From: Panax quinquefolius
Taxonomy: Eukaryota > Streptophyta > Magnoliopsida > Apiales > Araliaceae
DNA length: 64,000 bases
Direction of reading: 5' to 3'
NCBI GenBank assembly: GCA_020205615.1
Contig: JAINUW010000813.1
Span: 62,001-126,000, forward strand
Position numbers and translations under genes: made by a program. Shown in pieces: positions 34,042-45,322 of the stretch. The first letter of the stretch is position 1; the number at the start of each line of letters is the position of its first letter. The notes below the pieces were generated by a model. That model was not told the DNA's origin. It was given only the letters and a program-made list of their open reading frames with translations, and did no database searches.

Positions 34042-34616
34042 CTGTGCACAGTGTTTATTTTGAGGCCTTTTACTGGTTTATTTACATTTAGTCCCGCCTA
34101 GAGTTTACTTCGTGGCGGTTGATCGCATTTACTGCTTTATTTACATTTCTAATCCCCCATGGACTTGTTTCGTGGTGGTTGATCATGTCTATATATATAT
34201 ATATTTACAGCTTTTATATATATAACTGCTTACTGCTTTCCATACAAACCGCGGTATCATGTAAGCCTAGGAATCATCTGATCATAGATTTAGTCTACTG
34301 AATCTAGATTCGGTTCCCATGATGGACATTTTTAGCTGTAAGCTTCTTGTACATTATTTACAGTGTACGAATTTCCTTTGATGGTTGTCATGCCCATAAG
34401 GAGTTTGGCTCTGCTGTATGTTATTTTCTCGAAGATACCTCACATCTCAAAAATAAAAGCAAACAAGATGAACATTTTAATAATAAAATGGAAGTATGAA
34501 AAGGTCTCAATTCGTATTGAGCACAGGGTTTGAAAAACCACTTTTACAAAACATCATTGTTATATCTTGCTTAAAACTGAATTTTTTTATAAATTCAAAC
34601 CATTTGTATATAGGTG
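32484..34616 (+). mobile_element. Tat copy 2, 3' LTR, right end missing
   Basis: Starts TGTAGACACTCG after a PPT and is collinear with 7768-9820. Homology stops at 34616; the last 410 bp of the LTR are absent and a copia fragment follows. The GC-rich block upstream of the TATA box is different and less GC-rich than in the other LTR. TATA at 33361-33368. Confidence 0.92.
33777..34038 (+). repeat. Three expanded (TA)n tracts
   Basis: Runs at 33777-33811, 33876-33920 and 33989-34038, interrupted by LTR sequence with GAGTCTGGA-type spacers. Confidence 0.95.
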
Positions 34617-34925
34617 GATTTGGTAGGTACCTTGTTAAGTAGGTATGCTGCGATTCTAGGGCATATCCCTAGAATTAAACTGGAAGGTCGGTAAAGCTCG
34701 TCATGGATCGAACCATGTCCAACAATGTTCGATTTCTCCTTTCAGATACACCATTCATCTGTGGAGTCCCTGGTGGAGTCCATTGTAAGATTATACCATT
34801 TTTTTTGAGACAATTGAGAAACTCATCGCTTAAGTATTCACCACCTCGATCTGATCGAAGAATATTAATACTTTTGCTAGTTCGTTTCTCTACTTCACTT
34901 CTGAACTCTTTCAACTTTTCAAAGC
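34617..34925 (-). pseudogene. Ty1/copia integrase core fragment
   Basis: On the minus strand: FEKLKEFRSEVEKRT, INILRSDRGGEYLSDEF (with the second catalytic Asp), GIILQWTPPGTPQMNGVSER (with the catalytic Glu) and RNRTLLDMVRSM. After 34675 the frame meets a stop, but the family's WGYAL / TYLLNRVPT-like reading is still visible. About 100 residues of a protein of more than 1000 remain. Both ends are abrupt. Confidence 0.9.
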
Positions 34926-35219
34926 TGTATAAAGAAGAAGTCAATAAGTGGCATGACCAAAAATTTTTGCAAAGAAAGTTTGAACCAGGACAATCAGTAT
35001 TATTGTTCAACTCACAATGGAGATTATTTCCCGGAAAGCTCAAATCCCGATAGTCGTGGTCATTCACGATCAAGAAGGTTTTCCCACATGGCAACGTTGA
35101 GCTATAGAGCAAAAATTCGCTCGAAACATTCAAAGTCAATGGGAAAAGGTTAAAGTATTACTGGGGTGATGACATCGACAACAAAGCCATTGCAATTACA
35201 CTTTGCGATGCTCCATGAA
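34926..35219 (+). pseudogene. Athila-like integrase C-terminus
   Basis: Plus-strand reading EEVNKWHDQKF, VLLFNSQWRLFPGKLKSR, FTIKKVFPHGNVEL and FKVNGKRLKYYWGDDID is the characteristic tail of Athila-type Ty3 integrase. Two in-frame TAG codons (after KLKSR and after VEL) break it. It is followed by CTACTTGGGAGGCAACCCAA (35250-35269), a block commonly found just after pol in Athila elements. Confidence 0.8.
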
Positions 35220-36285
35220 ATAAGAGGTACCGTCGGGTTGACGACGTTAAAACTAGCGCTACTTGGGAGGCAACCCAAGCTCTAAAACTTTTCTAGTTCA
35301 TTTATTCAGTAAATTTTAATTCATAGTATAGTTTAGATAGTCATTTTTCAATAATTATAATATTAATGACTTCATTATGGTATAATTGTAGGGAACGAAA
35401 GAAAAAGGGCATCACTCAAACACTGCCCCTATACCGCGGGCTGCGTCACCTTAAGCATTCACCCGGCGCGGGACATGCTACCTCAACAGTAACTTTTTGA
35501 TATACTAGCACAGGGCACGCTATATAACACTACTATATGGTGTGGAGTGCGCTAGACAACATCAACTTTCGGCTTACCTAGCACGGGGCGCGCCAGAGTA
35601 TACTATGAACCGGCGCAGGAAAAGCAATCTTGGGACAAACACACTGCCATCCTAGCGCGAGCCGCGCCACCTTAGGCTTTCATCCAACGCGGGGTGCGCT
35701 ATTCGGTAAAGTCATATTTAAAAAACACGTTTGTCGTCTCCTTTTCCAACATAACTCCACAAAACACCTATTCTTACCAATTTCTTGCCCAACTAAACTT
35801 CTTCCACTCCCCCATAACTTACATAACGTCAAATTTAATTACACCACCTCTTCTACTTCTTCGCATCCCTTCGTCCAACTAACCAATAATCACCATAAAT
35901 CATTCCCACACACACGTTCAACTGCTATTCCTCTTTTATATCAACTCTACTTTCCTCAATTAACCATAACCATTCTAAGAGATAATCATCAAACCTATAT
36001 TTCAAGTCCAATTCTTCCTCCTCATAACTTCTCACGAATTGGGCATCACTCCAAGGTCTGGACATTGATTTTTGTTTATAAGGTAATTCCAATTTGGTGC
36101 AATCTAGTTCTATTGGGAATTTATTCTTTTTTTTTGTTCACAAAATTGGTTGGAAATCCTTGGGATACTGTTACCTAAGGAGTATTTTGGACTGTTTATT
36201 ATTTTGGCCTAGAGTTTGTTTAAAGAAGTCAAGTTTGGGGGTGTTAACCTTCACGCCCACCAACTGTGATGAATGAATTGTTTGA
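35220..36285 (+). other. Athila-like region downstream of pol
   Basis: Contains the GC-rich motif array (35430-35705), then a C/T-rich stretch with a 182-codon open frame (35630-36178) without a recognisable domain. A possible polypurine tract is CAAGTTTGGGGGTG at about 36229-36242. No LTR of this element remains. Confidence 0.55.
35430..35705. repeat. Interspersed GC-rich motif array
   Basis: About eight variants of GCGCGGGGCGCGC-like cores, with AGC/AAC before and CTA/CCA after, at about 35432, 35463, 35507, 35535, 35580, 35609, 35653 and 35686. They are spaced 28-45 bp apart in AT-rich sequence. Many variants differ by CG to TG or CA. Confidence 0.65.
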
Positions 36286-36326
36286 GTTGTGATTCTGGGG
36301 ACATAATCCTTGTAAGGAGGGAATGA
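36286..36326 (+). promoter_or_regulatory. Chromovirus pol end and polypurine tract left of LTR E
   Basis: GATTCTGGGGACATAATCC and then GTAAGGAGGGAATGA lead into TGTAACAATC. This is the usual ending of a chromovirus internal region, here only about 40 bp long. Confidence 0.65.
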
Positions 36327-39300
36327 TGTAACAATCTGGAATTTTATTGTAATTTCAAATATTTATTAAATTAAATTAATATTTTTTTATTGGTGTGGTT
36401 GTTGTTAGTAGTTATCTGTGAATTAAATTTATGAAATAATACTCTAATTAAATTTAATAATTAGAGAGTTGATAAGGATATATGAATTGCTATAATGTTG
36501 CGTTAATTTAATGTGATAATTAAATCATATGTTAATTTATTAAATAAAATTATAATGAGATTATAATTTTGTGGTAATTAGTTAAGTGGAGAAGTTATTT
36601 AATTAATTGTAATTAATTTTTATTCAATTAAGGTTTGATATGGAAATTCAAATAAATAATGTGGGACTATAAACTATAGTATAAATGATTTATTAAAATA
36701 AATTAAAGTAGTTTTAAATGGATTTATCAAACAAGACTTAAAAATATCAAGTCTTTATTTTAATAGTGTTTTGCCAAACAATGCATTATGGTTTTTGAAA
36801 AAATAAAATAAATAAATAAACAAATAAAATATATTAAATTTTTATAATTGATATATCATTATTATATTTAATAAAATGTCAATTTTAGAAGTTTGGGTTT
36901 TTGTGCGTTGGTTTTATTTTATATTATGTAAAGGAGTTGGCCTAAGCTTGAGAGAAGAGAAGAAAGGGAGTTCACAAAGAAAGTATGAGAGAGAGATAGA
37001 GAGCTTGAGAAAGGAGAGAAAGAATTCTACGACTCCACAGAAAATCTTCATCTTCTATCAAGGATTATCTCCAAGCAATTATAGGTATAACCTCTCAAAC
37101 TTGAGTTTTACGTTTATAAAAAAGTGTTATTGTTATTGAGTTTCAAATTTTTTGTAAATGCAATTTTTATGAATTGTTGTTATACAAACTGAATTATTTT
37201 GTTTGTGTGTAATTGTGATGTTATAACTAGCATTTAGACAAGTATTTTGTGTACTAATTACGTTCAAAAAGAGAGAAACCATTTACATTGCATATGGTTA
37301 TGTATATGGCTTGTGAAAGTATAAAAATTGTTAGTTAGTTTGTGAACTAAATTGTAAATTGAGTCTTGAATATGTTAATTCAGTAAGAAACGAAGAGAAC
37401 ACAATTTGAATGAGTTAATTTGGTGTAGTATTGAGACCTCAGTGTTAATTTATATCAAGGATGTCAAAATGGAGTTTTTTTTTGTAAAAACATCGAATTC
37501 AAAGATTTAAATTGTTTGTAGTTGTTGTTTAATTGTTATATGTTGGTATATATGTGATGAATAATGTTTATACGAGTTCTATGTCAATTGGGTATGTTTA
37601 ATTTGTTGTTTTGTGGATGGAATTCGTGATAGTTGGGCTGAACAGAGTATTACAAACAGATTGCGTAGTTTTTTCGTGCATGCACCAAATAAGAAATTGC
37701 GTTGGTGTCAAAGGCCGAAACGATTTACTTCTTTTGGTCCCGGTATAAATATGGCGATTATCTGCGCCATACCTAAATTAGAGGCAGTAATGTTTGTTGG
37801 TTATGAAGACCTTAAAAACCCAATGTAACATATTCTAATGAAATATTAATGTGATGAACATGTAATAAAGAGACTAAATCAGATTTGTATCGTGTGGTTG
37901 GTAATTCCAAAGTTATAAGAATTAGTAAGTTGTAAAAATGTTAGGTTGTGAATTATTTAACACATGAGTTAGTGAATAAGTGTTTCAAATCTAATACTTG
38001 TGATTTCTGAAGTATATATAGTGTAAATTGAAACTTGTACTAAAGTAACAAGTTTAACTAAAAGTAAGTTCTATTTTGGAAAGTGGATGTTAGTATATCT
38101 AATAGATGTTATGATTCTAATAATATGTGTATGGGAACATGAGTTGTAAATTATAGCTTACGCACGAGGCAAGTTCCTTACCCTATACTTTATTTGAACA
38201 AGTTCCTCACCCTAAACTTTATTTGAGCAAGCTCTAATCTAATTTTATTTCAGCAAGTTTTGAACTCTAATCGTTGTTTGATTTATCCTAACTTTTTTAT
38301 AGTTAAACAAGTTTTCCCTAGTTTCATTATTTTTATAATGAATGCAAGTTCTTGAACTCTAATCTCTAATTATGTTGTAATATTTCATTTACTTTACACA
38401 AGTTGTAATCTTGTTGTCATATTGAGCAAGTTTTGCTTCCAGCTTGTTATTTATTAATGCATGTTCAATAATTTAATTTTCTTATTCGACAAGATTACAG
38501 CCTTAGCTTAATATTGTTCATGCAAGGTTTATTGTTCTATTCAATGCTTATGCTTTTTAGTTTATTTTTAAGCATAAGTTCGATATATAGTGTTGGTTCA
38601 CCTATGATTCATAATTATTCCACATTATGTTGTTATTGATCATTCGTAGTGTTATCGAACTTTGTCGATTAAACTAATCCTTTAGTTGATGATCGTTAAA
38701 CTCTAAATTACCCTTGAAGCTTATCCAAACCAAACTTTATTTGGTGTAAACTTGTACTCTAAAACTGAGAAGAACAACCCTATTATAGGGGAATTATTTT
38801 ACGCGATGCGTTTAGATGTTTGTACACAATACATGGTACGAAGGGCTGATCACCCTAAGTACGGGGAGTCCCTAAAGTATGACTGTTTAGGTTAAAGTTG
38901 AAAGATTACTTATAACCTTGGACATAGTTTGTGGTCTTGTGACCCTCAAATATTTCGTATTGTGATCTCTATTCTTGTTTATCATTGATAGAGTATTATT
39001 CAATTCTATTGAGCCTAATCGTTAGCAGTTATTATGTTGTTGTTATTCATTGCTATTCCAAGTGAGCATTTATTTTGCTCACTCTTGCATATATACAATT
39101 ATTGTAGCTAAGGTAGAGAAGGTCGATGAACCTACCACTAGCAAAGGAAAAAGGAAAATGAACAAGTGTTGAAGAAAACTATACTTTTATTTAATGTCAT
39201 GATGAAAGATTTTATTTTAAATGATGTGATGTAATTATTTTATTTTTTCTACACTTAATGTATGTTAAAGGTTAGATAACCTGGGAGACATATTGGTTTA

Positions 39301-39430
39301 ATGATGTAACTCTTTTAATGGGAGGATTTATTGTTTAAATTTTATTATATTTGGGTAGTTAGATGTGAATGCATGAAAAATGAACACCGAGTCTTGTGGG
39401 AATGAAGTACCTAGATTTAGGGGTGTCACA
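36327..39430 (+). mobile_element. LTR E (3104 bp), PPT on the left and PBS on the right
   Basis: Starts TGTAACAATCTGG, ends TTTAGGGGTGTCACA, and is followed by a tRNA-Met-type primer site at 39434. The same LTR is preceded by a polypurine tract. It is AT-rich, with imperfect repeats of AAGTTCCTCACCCTAAACTT type at 38170-38290. A 71-codon open frame at 37613-37828 has no recognisable family. No second copy of this LTR is in the window. Confidence 0.8.
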
Positions 39431-39433
39431 TGT

Positions 39434-39451
39434 TGGTATCAAAGCCTTAGG
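39434..39451 (+). promoter_or_regulatory. Primer binding site, element E
   Basis: TGGTATCAAAGCCTTAGG, three bases after the LTR end; fits initiator tRNA-Met with one or two mismatches. Confidence 0.75.
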
Positions 39452-39644
39452 TTATGAACCTTAGGTGGCGAAAAAACCTTAGGAAGTAACCTTATAGGAA
39501 TTGAAAAGATAGTGATGAAACTCTTATTGAGTTTTAAGAAAGAAATAATAAAACACTTTATGTGCTTATGTGGTTGCAACCTATGTGCTCGTGAGTGTCG
39601 AGTAGTGATGATTAGTAATTAAAACTTAAAATTTTGTTGTCAGG

Positions 39645-40310
39645 ATGGGTAATTTAGGAGAATCTAGCCAGGCTAGGGAGGAAGGACCTCAGATGCCTAG
39701 AGAGGAGGAGCCTCGAGATATATTCAGGTGGTTTGAGAACAACTACTGCCACATGAGTCATCTCCGTTAGTCATAATAGTTGAGCAGGATGGTTTACCTG
39801 ACGAGGACGATGAGGTAGAGACGGATGAGGAAGACCCCGTGGAGTTTCCACAGTTGGATGAGGATGATGAGGAGGAAGAGTTTCCACCAAACTCTATCGC
39901 CGCCCGTATGTACGACGAAGTATACAATTGCAATGTGGAGCTTCAGGATAGAGTTGAGGAGTTGGAAGAGATCGTAGCTGAACGTCAAACCTCGATGGCG
40001 CAGAAAGACGATGAGATCCAAGATCTAGACGAGCGTTTGGGCAATGTCGAATGGAAGCTGATTCATACTGAAGGAGAGAACGAGCAGCTGACAGAGGAGA
40101 TCGCTGAGCTGAAGAACAAATTGAAATAAGAATCCACCAAGAGAAAAAGAGTTTAAGACGCGTACAAGAAAGCTTCTCAGCAGGCAGAAACACCCGAAGG
40201 AGAAGTACAGGAAAAGAAGATCAAGATGGATGAGATGAATGGCGTTTTCAACACCGTGATCAAGACCGAGTCATGTATTACCCCATTCGGTTCGAGACAC
40301 TGCCATGGTA
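39645..40310 (+). pseudogene. Element E, acidic coiled-coil protein (gag position)
   Basis: ATG at 39645 (MGNLGESSQAREEG); the frame breaks near 39755 and continues in another frame as VEQDGLPDEDDEVE. It then becomes a strongly acidic segment (DEDDEEEEFPP) and about 75 residues of heptads (ELQDRVEELEEIVAE to AELKNKLK, about 39930-40127), a predicted coiled coil. Two stops follow, but K/E-rich coding continues to about 40310. No zinc knuckle or capsid motif is visible. It holds the gag position of the element, but its origin is unclear. Confidence 0.6.
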
Positions 40311-40523
40311 CATGTTAGATTGTCTATTAATGTTCCGTATTATGGAAGAGGAGTGTCGTAAGGCTATTCAACATTTTAGTAGGTCGTCATAAGAAATATA
40401 ACTATTACGTGAGTACATAATAAATAAGATGTAAATCCCTAGTATTATATAACCAATGGGATATGATGATGATGTTATCCTGAGACTTTTGTAGTTTAGG
40501 AAAGTGATGTAGATAGTAGGGAT
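40311..40523. other. Remaining internal sequence of element E
   Basis: No gene or polypurine tract seen. The element is cut here by LTR F. Confidence 0.5.
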
Positions 40524-43082
40524 TGTAATGACCCAGAAATTCGGATCCATTGTAAGATAATTTTATATAATAAATAATGAATAAAAATTATATTATTTAT
40601 TATGGTTATGTGTTGGTAAGATGAATGTCATTCTATAACCTAGGAATGTCAGAACGTCGTAGTATTTTGACTACGTGAAGGATCTAAAGTGTGTGAATTC
40701 CTAAGACAAAAATAAAAGTTTTTCAAGAAATTTTTTGAAAAATACTATTCATCGATTTATACTCGAAAATTATTTTTGAACATCCGAGAAATACGTAATG
40801 ATAGAATATCGTAGTGAGTTGGATTATGTAATAATAATTCAAGTATGGAAAACGTAATTTTTCGCATGCGGACGTAATTCGAGAATGTTAGGAAAAATAA
40901 GCATTAACTAGTTAAAGCAATGATCATATGATACGTATGTTTTGTATGAGGTAATGAATACGAGTATGATATGAAGTATTATACGAGTATGTATGAATGA
41001 TGGAATATTGTATATTATAAATTAGTATACGAGTTAGAATACGAGAATAATACGTAAACAGTACGTTATAAAGCTTTTAGCCAAATGAAATGGACTTGTA
41101 GGATTGTTTAGTAAATTGTAAAGTCCAATAGAATTGAATGTGCAAGCCCAATTGTTTGTTAATATGAAGCCCAATTAAGTTTGTTGATACAAGCCCAAAG
41201 CTTAAGTTAAGCAAATTAAACCTAAGCCCAAGCTATGATCCAATGGTTTAAGGTGATCGATGGGGCAACCCATGATAATGTGATTAATCTTGGTGACCAA
41301 GATAATTATGTGATGACCAAGAAAGTGTTTTAATGGCCAAGTAATTAAGGTGAAGAGCTAGTTAACTTAAAGGTGAAGTAATGAATAGTATGGAGGTGTA
41401 ATAAGGAGGTGGGATTACTGTATTTACTAAAATACCCTAAGCTTGGTTTTCCTATAAATAGAAAGCTTGATTTTCATTTGTTGGTTGTTATTTTCATCCA
41501 ACACTTTCAACTTAATTGTTAGAGAGATTAAGCAAGAATAAGTTAGACTTTCATTTATTAGAAAAGAAGAAGAAAAGCTTGTTCATCAATGGTAAGCCTC
41601 TTATGTCATTAGTCTTCCATCTCTACCATTGTAGGTTGATAAGAGATGTGTGGATTAATGTACATATATGCTAAGAAATGATAGGAATAAATAATCTAAG
41701 GACTTAAGTCCTATTAAGTAGAGAATCAACACTTTGTCATAGATAAGCTATGAACTAAGGATGAACTTGTAAGACTTGTATCATGTTTACATGAATGATG
41801 TTTATATGTTAAAAGGATGTAAGAATGTTAGTTAGAGGACTTAAACCATCATAAGCCATGTGAAACAAATTATATGTAGTTTGTACTTTGATAAGTTATA
41901 AGATCATGAAGAACAAGTAGTAACTTATCATGAAAATAAGTTGATGTAATGTGTAGTTTAAAATGTCAATATGATGGATAGAATCCATTTGGAATGATAA
42001 TCAAATCACAAGTAACAAAGCTATGCCAGATTTCTCACAATTGGACGATAATTTTTGAATTCATGAAATTCTCGGATTAGAAGTCAAATTTTGATTATAA
42101 GCTCAGAAACATTGGTTTTCGATGGGAACAAGTCTTATTTGGCATTGTAGAGTTGCGGACTCGAAAAGGGCCGAATTTTGACTTAGAACGAAGAAACGAG
42201 CGTCGAACATTCACAAACGTTTATCGTTTTCGTTAAAAATAAACTCATAGGTGAATTTTGAGTTAACGAAGTTAAAAATATAAAATTCTTGCATGAACAT
42301 GTAGAGTATGTGATCTGTGAGATAATGGCTTTTGAACGAGCCAATTCAGATTTAAAATGAATAAGTTATGGCCCCGGAAAGTTCATAGAATAAATGAACT
42401 GTGGTAATTGTCTGAGGCTCAGGGTTTACGCTGCGGCGTGACCTAGAGTGTTATGCCCGACGCTGTAGCACGAGGCATTAATAGGACATACTGGGAAGTG
42501 GTGCCGCAAGGCGAGTCTTAGTACTGAGAGTGGCGCCACAGCACCAAGGTCGAATGGGAGACATTGGAAACTTGCATGCAAAGACAAGTTTCAGAGTAAT
42601 GATCGTCGCTATAGCGCTTGATTTTAAGGTTTTACAAGAAAAGGATGTTTGTAAGTATAGCATGAGTGATAGTTGATTAACAATGAAGTAAAGCTTAATT
42701 ATAACAATGTGAAGGCATTGTTAAACCTTAAGGATGATACATAAAGGTTGAAGATAATCAATTGAACATGAACGAAATGATGATATAAACTATAACGGAA
42801 AGCCGAAACCAATAGTAACAAATCAAATATATGATTAAAGTGAGAAGAAGGGTTAGATTCATAAGGAACCATGTATGTTTAATCATGACCTAATGTGTTA
42901 TGTTATGTGATCATCTATTGTAGAGACCTTAAAAACTTAAAGTGAACGTGCAATAACAGTAGCAAACGCTAAAGGCAAGTATTCTAACCCTTGTCTACGT
43001 TCAATCTAGACAATCTTTGTGATTCATGTATTCCTACGCATGAATTGATGTATGATGAAGTAAAAGCCAATTCTTTCGGCTA
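40524..43082 (+). mobile_element. LTR F, 5' portion of a chromovirus-type LTR
   Basis: Starts TGTAATGACCCAGAAATTCGG. Has TATAAATA at 41453-41460 in CCTATAAATAGAAAGC, and a GC-rich stretch (GCGGCGTGACC, GGTGCCGC, GGCGCCAC) at 42430-42545, as seen in many chromovirus LTRs. It runs without a recognisable end into a B-type LTR at 43083. It has no partner LTR in the window. Confidence 0.6.
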
Positions 43083-43371
43083 GACTTTGAAAGCGTCAAA
43101 AGTACACCTCATTAGAATGAATATGATAGTAATCTTCTCGTTCTTCTTTGGGGTCTTCAAATATTTGTTGTTGTATTTTATATGGCATTATAACAATTTA
43201 AGTTTGGATACTGTCTACGAGATAGTATTGTAATAAAACTCACAGCTTATCTGTTTTCGTACTCTACACGACAATTCAACAGTTGTATAAATGAAGTTTG
43301 TATTTGATTTTTATAGAGTGATATCTGGCGACTCATAATGTGTCATGTGGACCTATTTTGGGGGCGTCACA
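43083..43371 (+). mobile_element. B3 5' LTR, last 289 bp
   Basis: Matches 31105-31389 of B1 and ends GGGGGCGTCACA. The left end starts abruptly at GACTTTGAAAGCG. Confidence 0.9.
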
Positions 43372-43705
43372 AATGGTATCAGAGCTTAGGGATATGGTCG
43401 TTGGCGGAGATATGAGTCTAGAACTAGGAGGGGAGAGACGAGTAATATACTTCGCTAGTGTGTGACTTACCTAAGCTGAAATTGTTTACTTGATAAGTTG
43501 ACAAATTGTGATATGTCAATTAACCTTTGTTTTGAAGGTATATTCTAGAATGATATCTGAAATACAGGAGATGAGCAATGGGAAAATTATGATACAGAGG
43601 AGATAACCGGGAAGGTACAATCCGAAAAGAAAGCAAGGTATTCTCATCTCTTCGAACTACCAGGTACGTAAATTTTGAGGGCAAAATTTCATAAGGAGGG
43701 GAGAT
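43372..43705 (+). mobile_element. B3 internal region (334 bp)
   Basis: Primer site TGGTATCAGAGC at 43374, leader, the same integrase tail fragment, AAGGAGGGGAGAT polypurine tract. Same breakpoints as B1 to within a base, so the deletion was inherited and the short form has transposed at least twice. Confidence 0.92.
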
Positions 43706-45295
43706 TGTAAGACCCCGAATTTTATGAAATGAAAGTATTCAATTTTCTTATAATTATTATGTTATTTAGTAAATGGTTAAATTGAGAAAGGGTTAAAGTT
43801 AAGGGTGATATTTGAAAATTTTACAAAGTAAGCAAATTGTTATTCGTTGTGTCGGGGAATATTCATTTTCACACAGAATATTCGTTCGACGACATAATCA
43901 TTGGTGGACCCCACAACGGAAGTATTGTCATATTTAGAAAATGATAGAATTATCTTTTTATAAAAATAACGACGAAAGTGTTACCATTAAAACTATTGAA
44001 CTACCCAGTAGTAAAAGTACAGTACTACGCGTGGTTGAATAGTAGCACACGGTATTGATTATTGATGCTTACGTGAGAAGTCACTCAGTTATACTCAATT
44101 ATTGCTACCGTAATTGTTGCATCATATCTCTCATATTATTGATTCAATTATTGTCACAGTATCATCTGCATAATATGTTATATTATTAAATCAATAATTG
44201 AGATGACAAAGTTATTCATATTATTAAATTGAAATATTTACAATGTCAGAAGTTTACATCGAGGAGAGGTTTGGTCATCTAATTGCACGCCAATAAGGAG
44301 AAATCCTTATCGGAAAGCCCCCTCTTTCCTGGGAACGACCTGGTTGTTAAATATTGTGAGTTATAATATTAATGATGAATAAATTCGTGTTGATTAAAGA
44401 TGAAATTGATATTTCCATTGTGTGGGAATTTTAATGTTAGTGGAAATCGACATTTATTTCGATAATAATTGATGTCTAAAGGTTATATTGACCAATCGGG
44501 TAATTAATCGAATAAATGAGCAATTAATTGCTATTAATTCACATAATTATAACTATTTGTTCACATGTGTGTACTGTTGATTCACATTCTTGTACTATTA
44601 GGGGAGTTGGTGCAAGATTGATAATACTTGCATGACTATGTTAAAGATGGAGGTACTATACTGTTATTCATATTTTCACATGATTATAACTATTGAATCA
44701 CATGATTGTACTATTGATTCACATTATTTACTATTAGGGGAGGTGGTACAAGCTTGATAATACTTGCAGGACTAAATTAAAAATGAAAGAAAAGTTGGAG
44801 GCATTGTACAGTAATTTTTCGAGTCCCAAAATGTGCAATTATTGAAACTATATTTTTATATAAGTAGAGCTCATTCTTCCTTCATTTCTCACCAATTCAG
44901 TAAAGCTATAGAGAAATTATTATAGAGAGAAAGAAGAAGAGAAGTCTGCAACCTCACTATTCCAATATCCAGTTTCTTCTAATGTAAGGGGTATTATTTC
45001 TTTCGTATTCATGAAGAGAGTTATTGTTATTCCATTTCTTATTATTCTGTTGGAATAACCTGTATACGCGGACTACCGTATACATGGTGAAATTCTTTTG
45101 TTATTCCATTTTTTATTATTATGTTAGAATACCCTATCTGTGCGGATTACGCATAACCTGGTTCCATTCTTTATTATTCTATTGGAATAACCTGTATGTG
45201 CGGTCTATCGCATGCCTAGTGAATTCTATTGTTATTCCATTCTTTAATATTCTGTTGGAATATCCTGTCTGTGCGGATTACGCATGACCTGGTTC
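43706..45295 (+). mobile_element. B3 3' LTR, left part
   Basis: Starts TGTAAGACCCCGAATTTT. Lacks the W-box block but has an extra short repeat of GATTCACAT..TACTATTAGGGGAG at 44575-44760. GAAA-loop hairpin at 44290. Interrupted at 45295 by element C inside a TTATTCCA repeat unit. Confidence 0.92.
45291..45295 (+). repeat. Target duplication of element C (GGTTC / GGTTT)
   Basis: GGTTC before C and GGTTT at 53452-53456 after it. The intact repeat unit reads CCTGGTTCCATTC, so the right copy has one C to T change. Confidence 0.85.
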
Positions 45296-45322
45296 TGTGA
45301 CGCCCCCAAAATAGGTATACAT

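Noticed and set aside
35630..36178. 182-codon plus-strand ORF
   Set aside because: Composition is C/T-rich low complexity in an Athila 3' region, with no family resemblance; treated as chance.
37613..37828. 71-codon ORF in LTR E as a possible captured gene
   Set aside because: Short, no recognised domain, no second copy to test it.
39724..40193. Minus-strand Ser-rich ORFs
   Set aside because: Shadows of the acidic coiled-coil coding sequence on the plus strand.
40524..43371. F and B3 as one LTR
   Set aside because: Only the last 289 bp match B; the upstream part differs throughout, so a junction is more likely.
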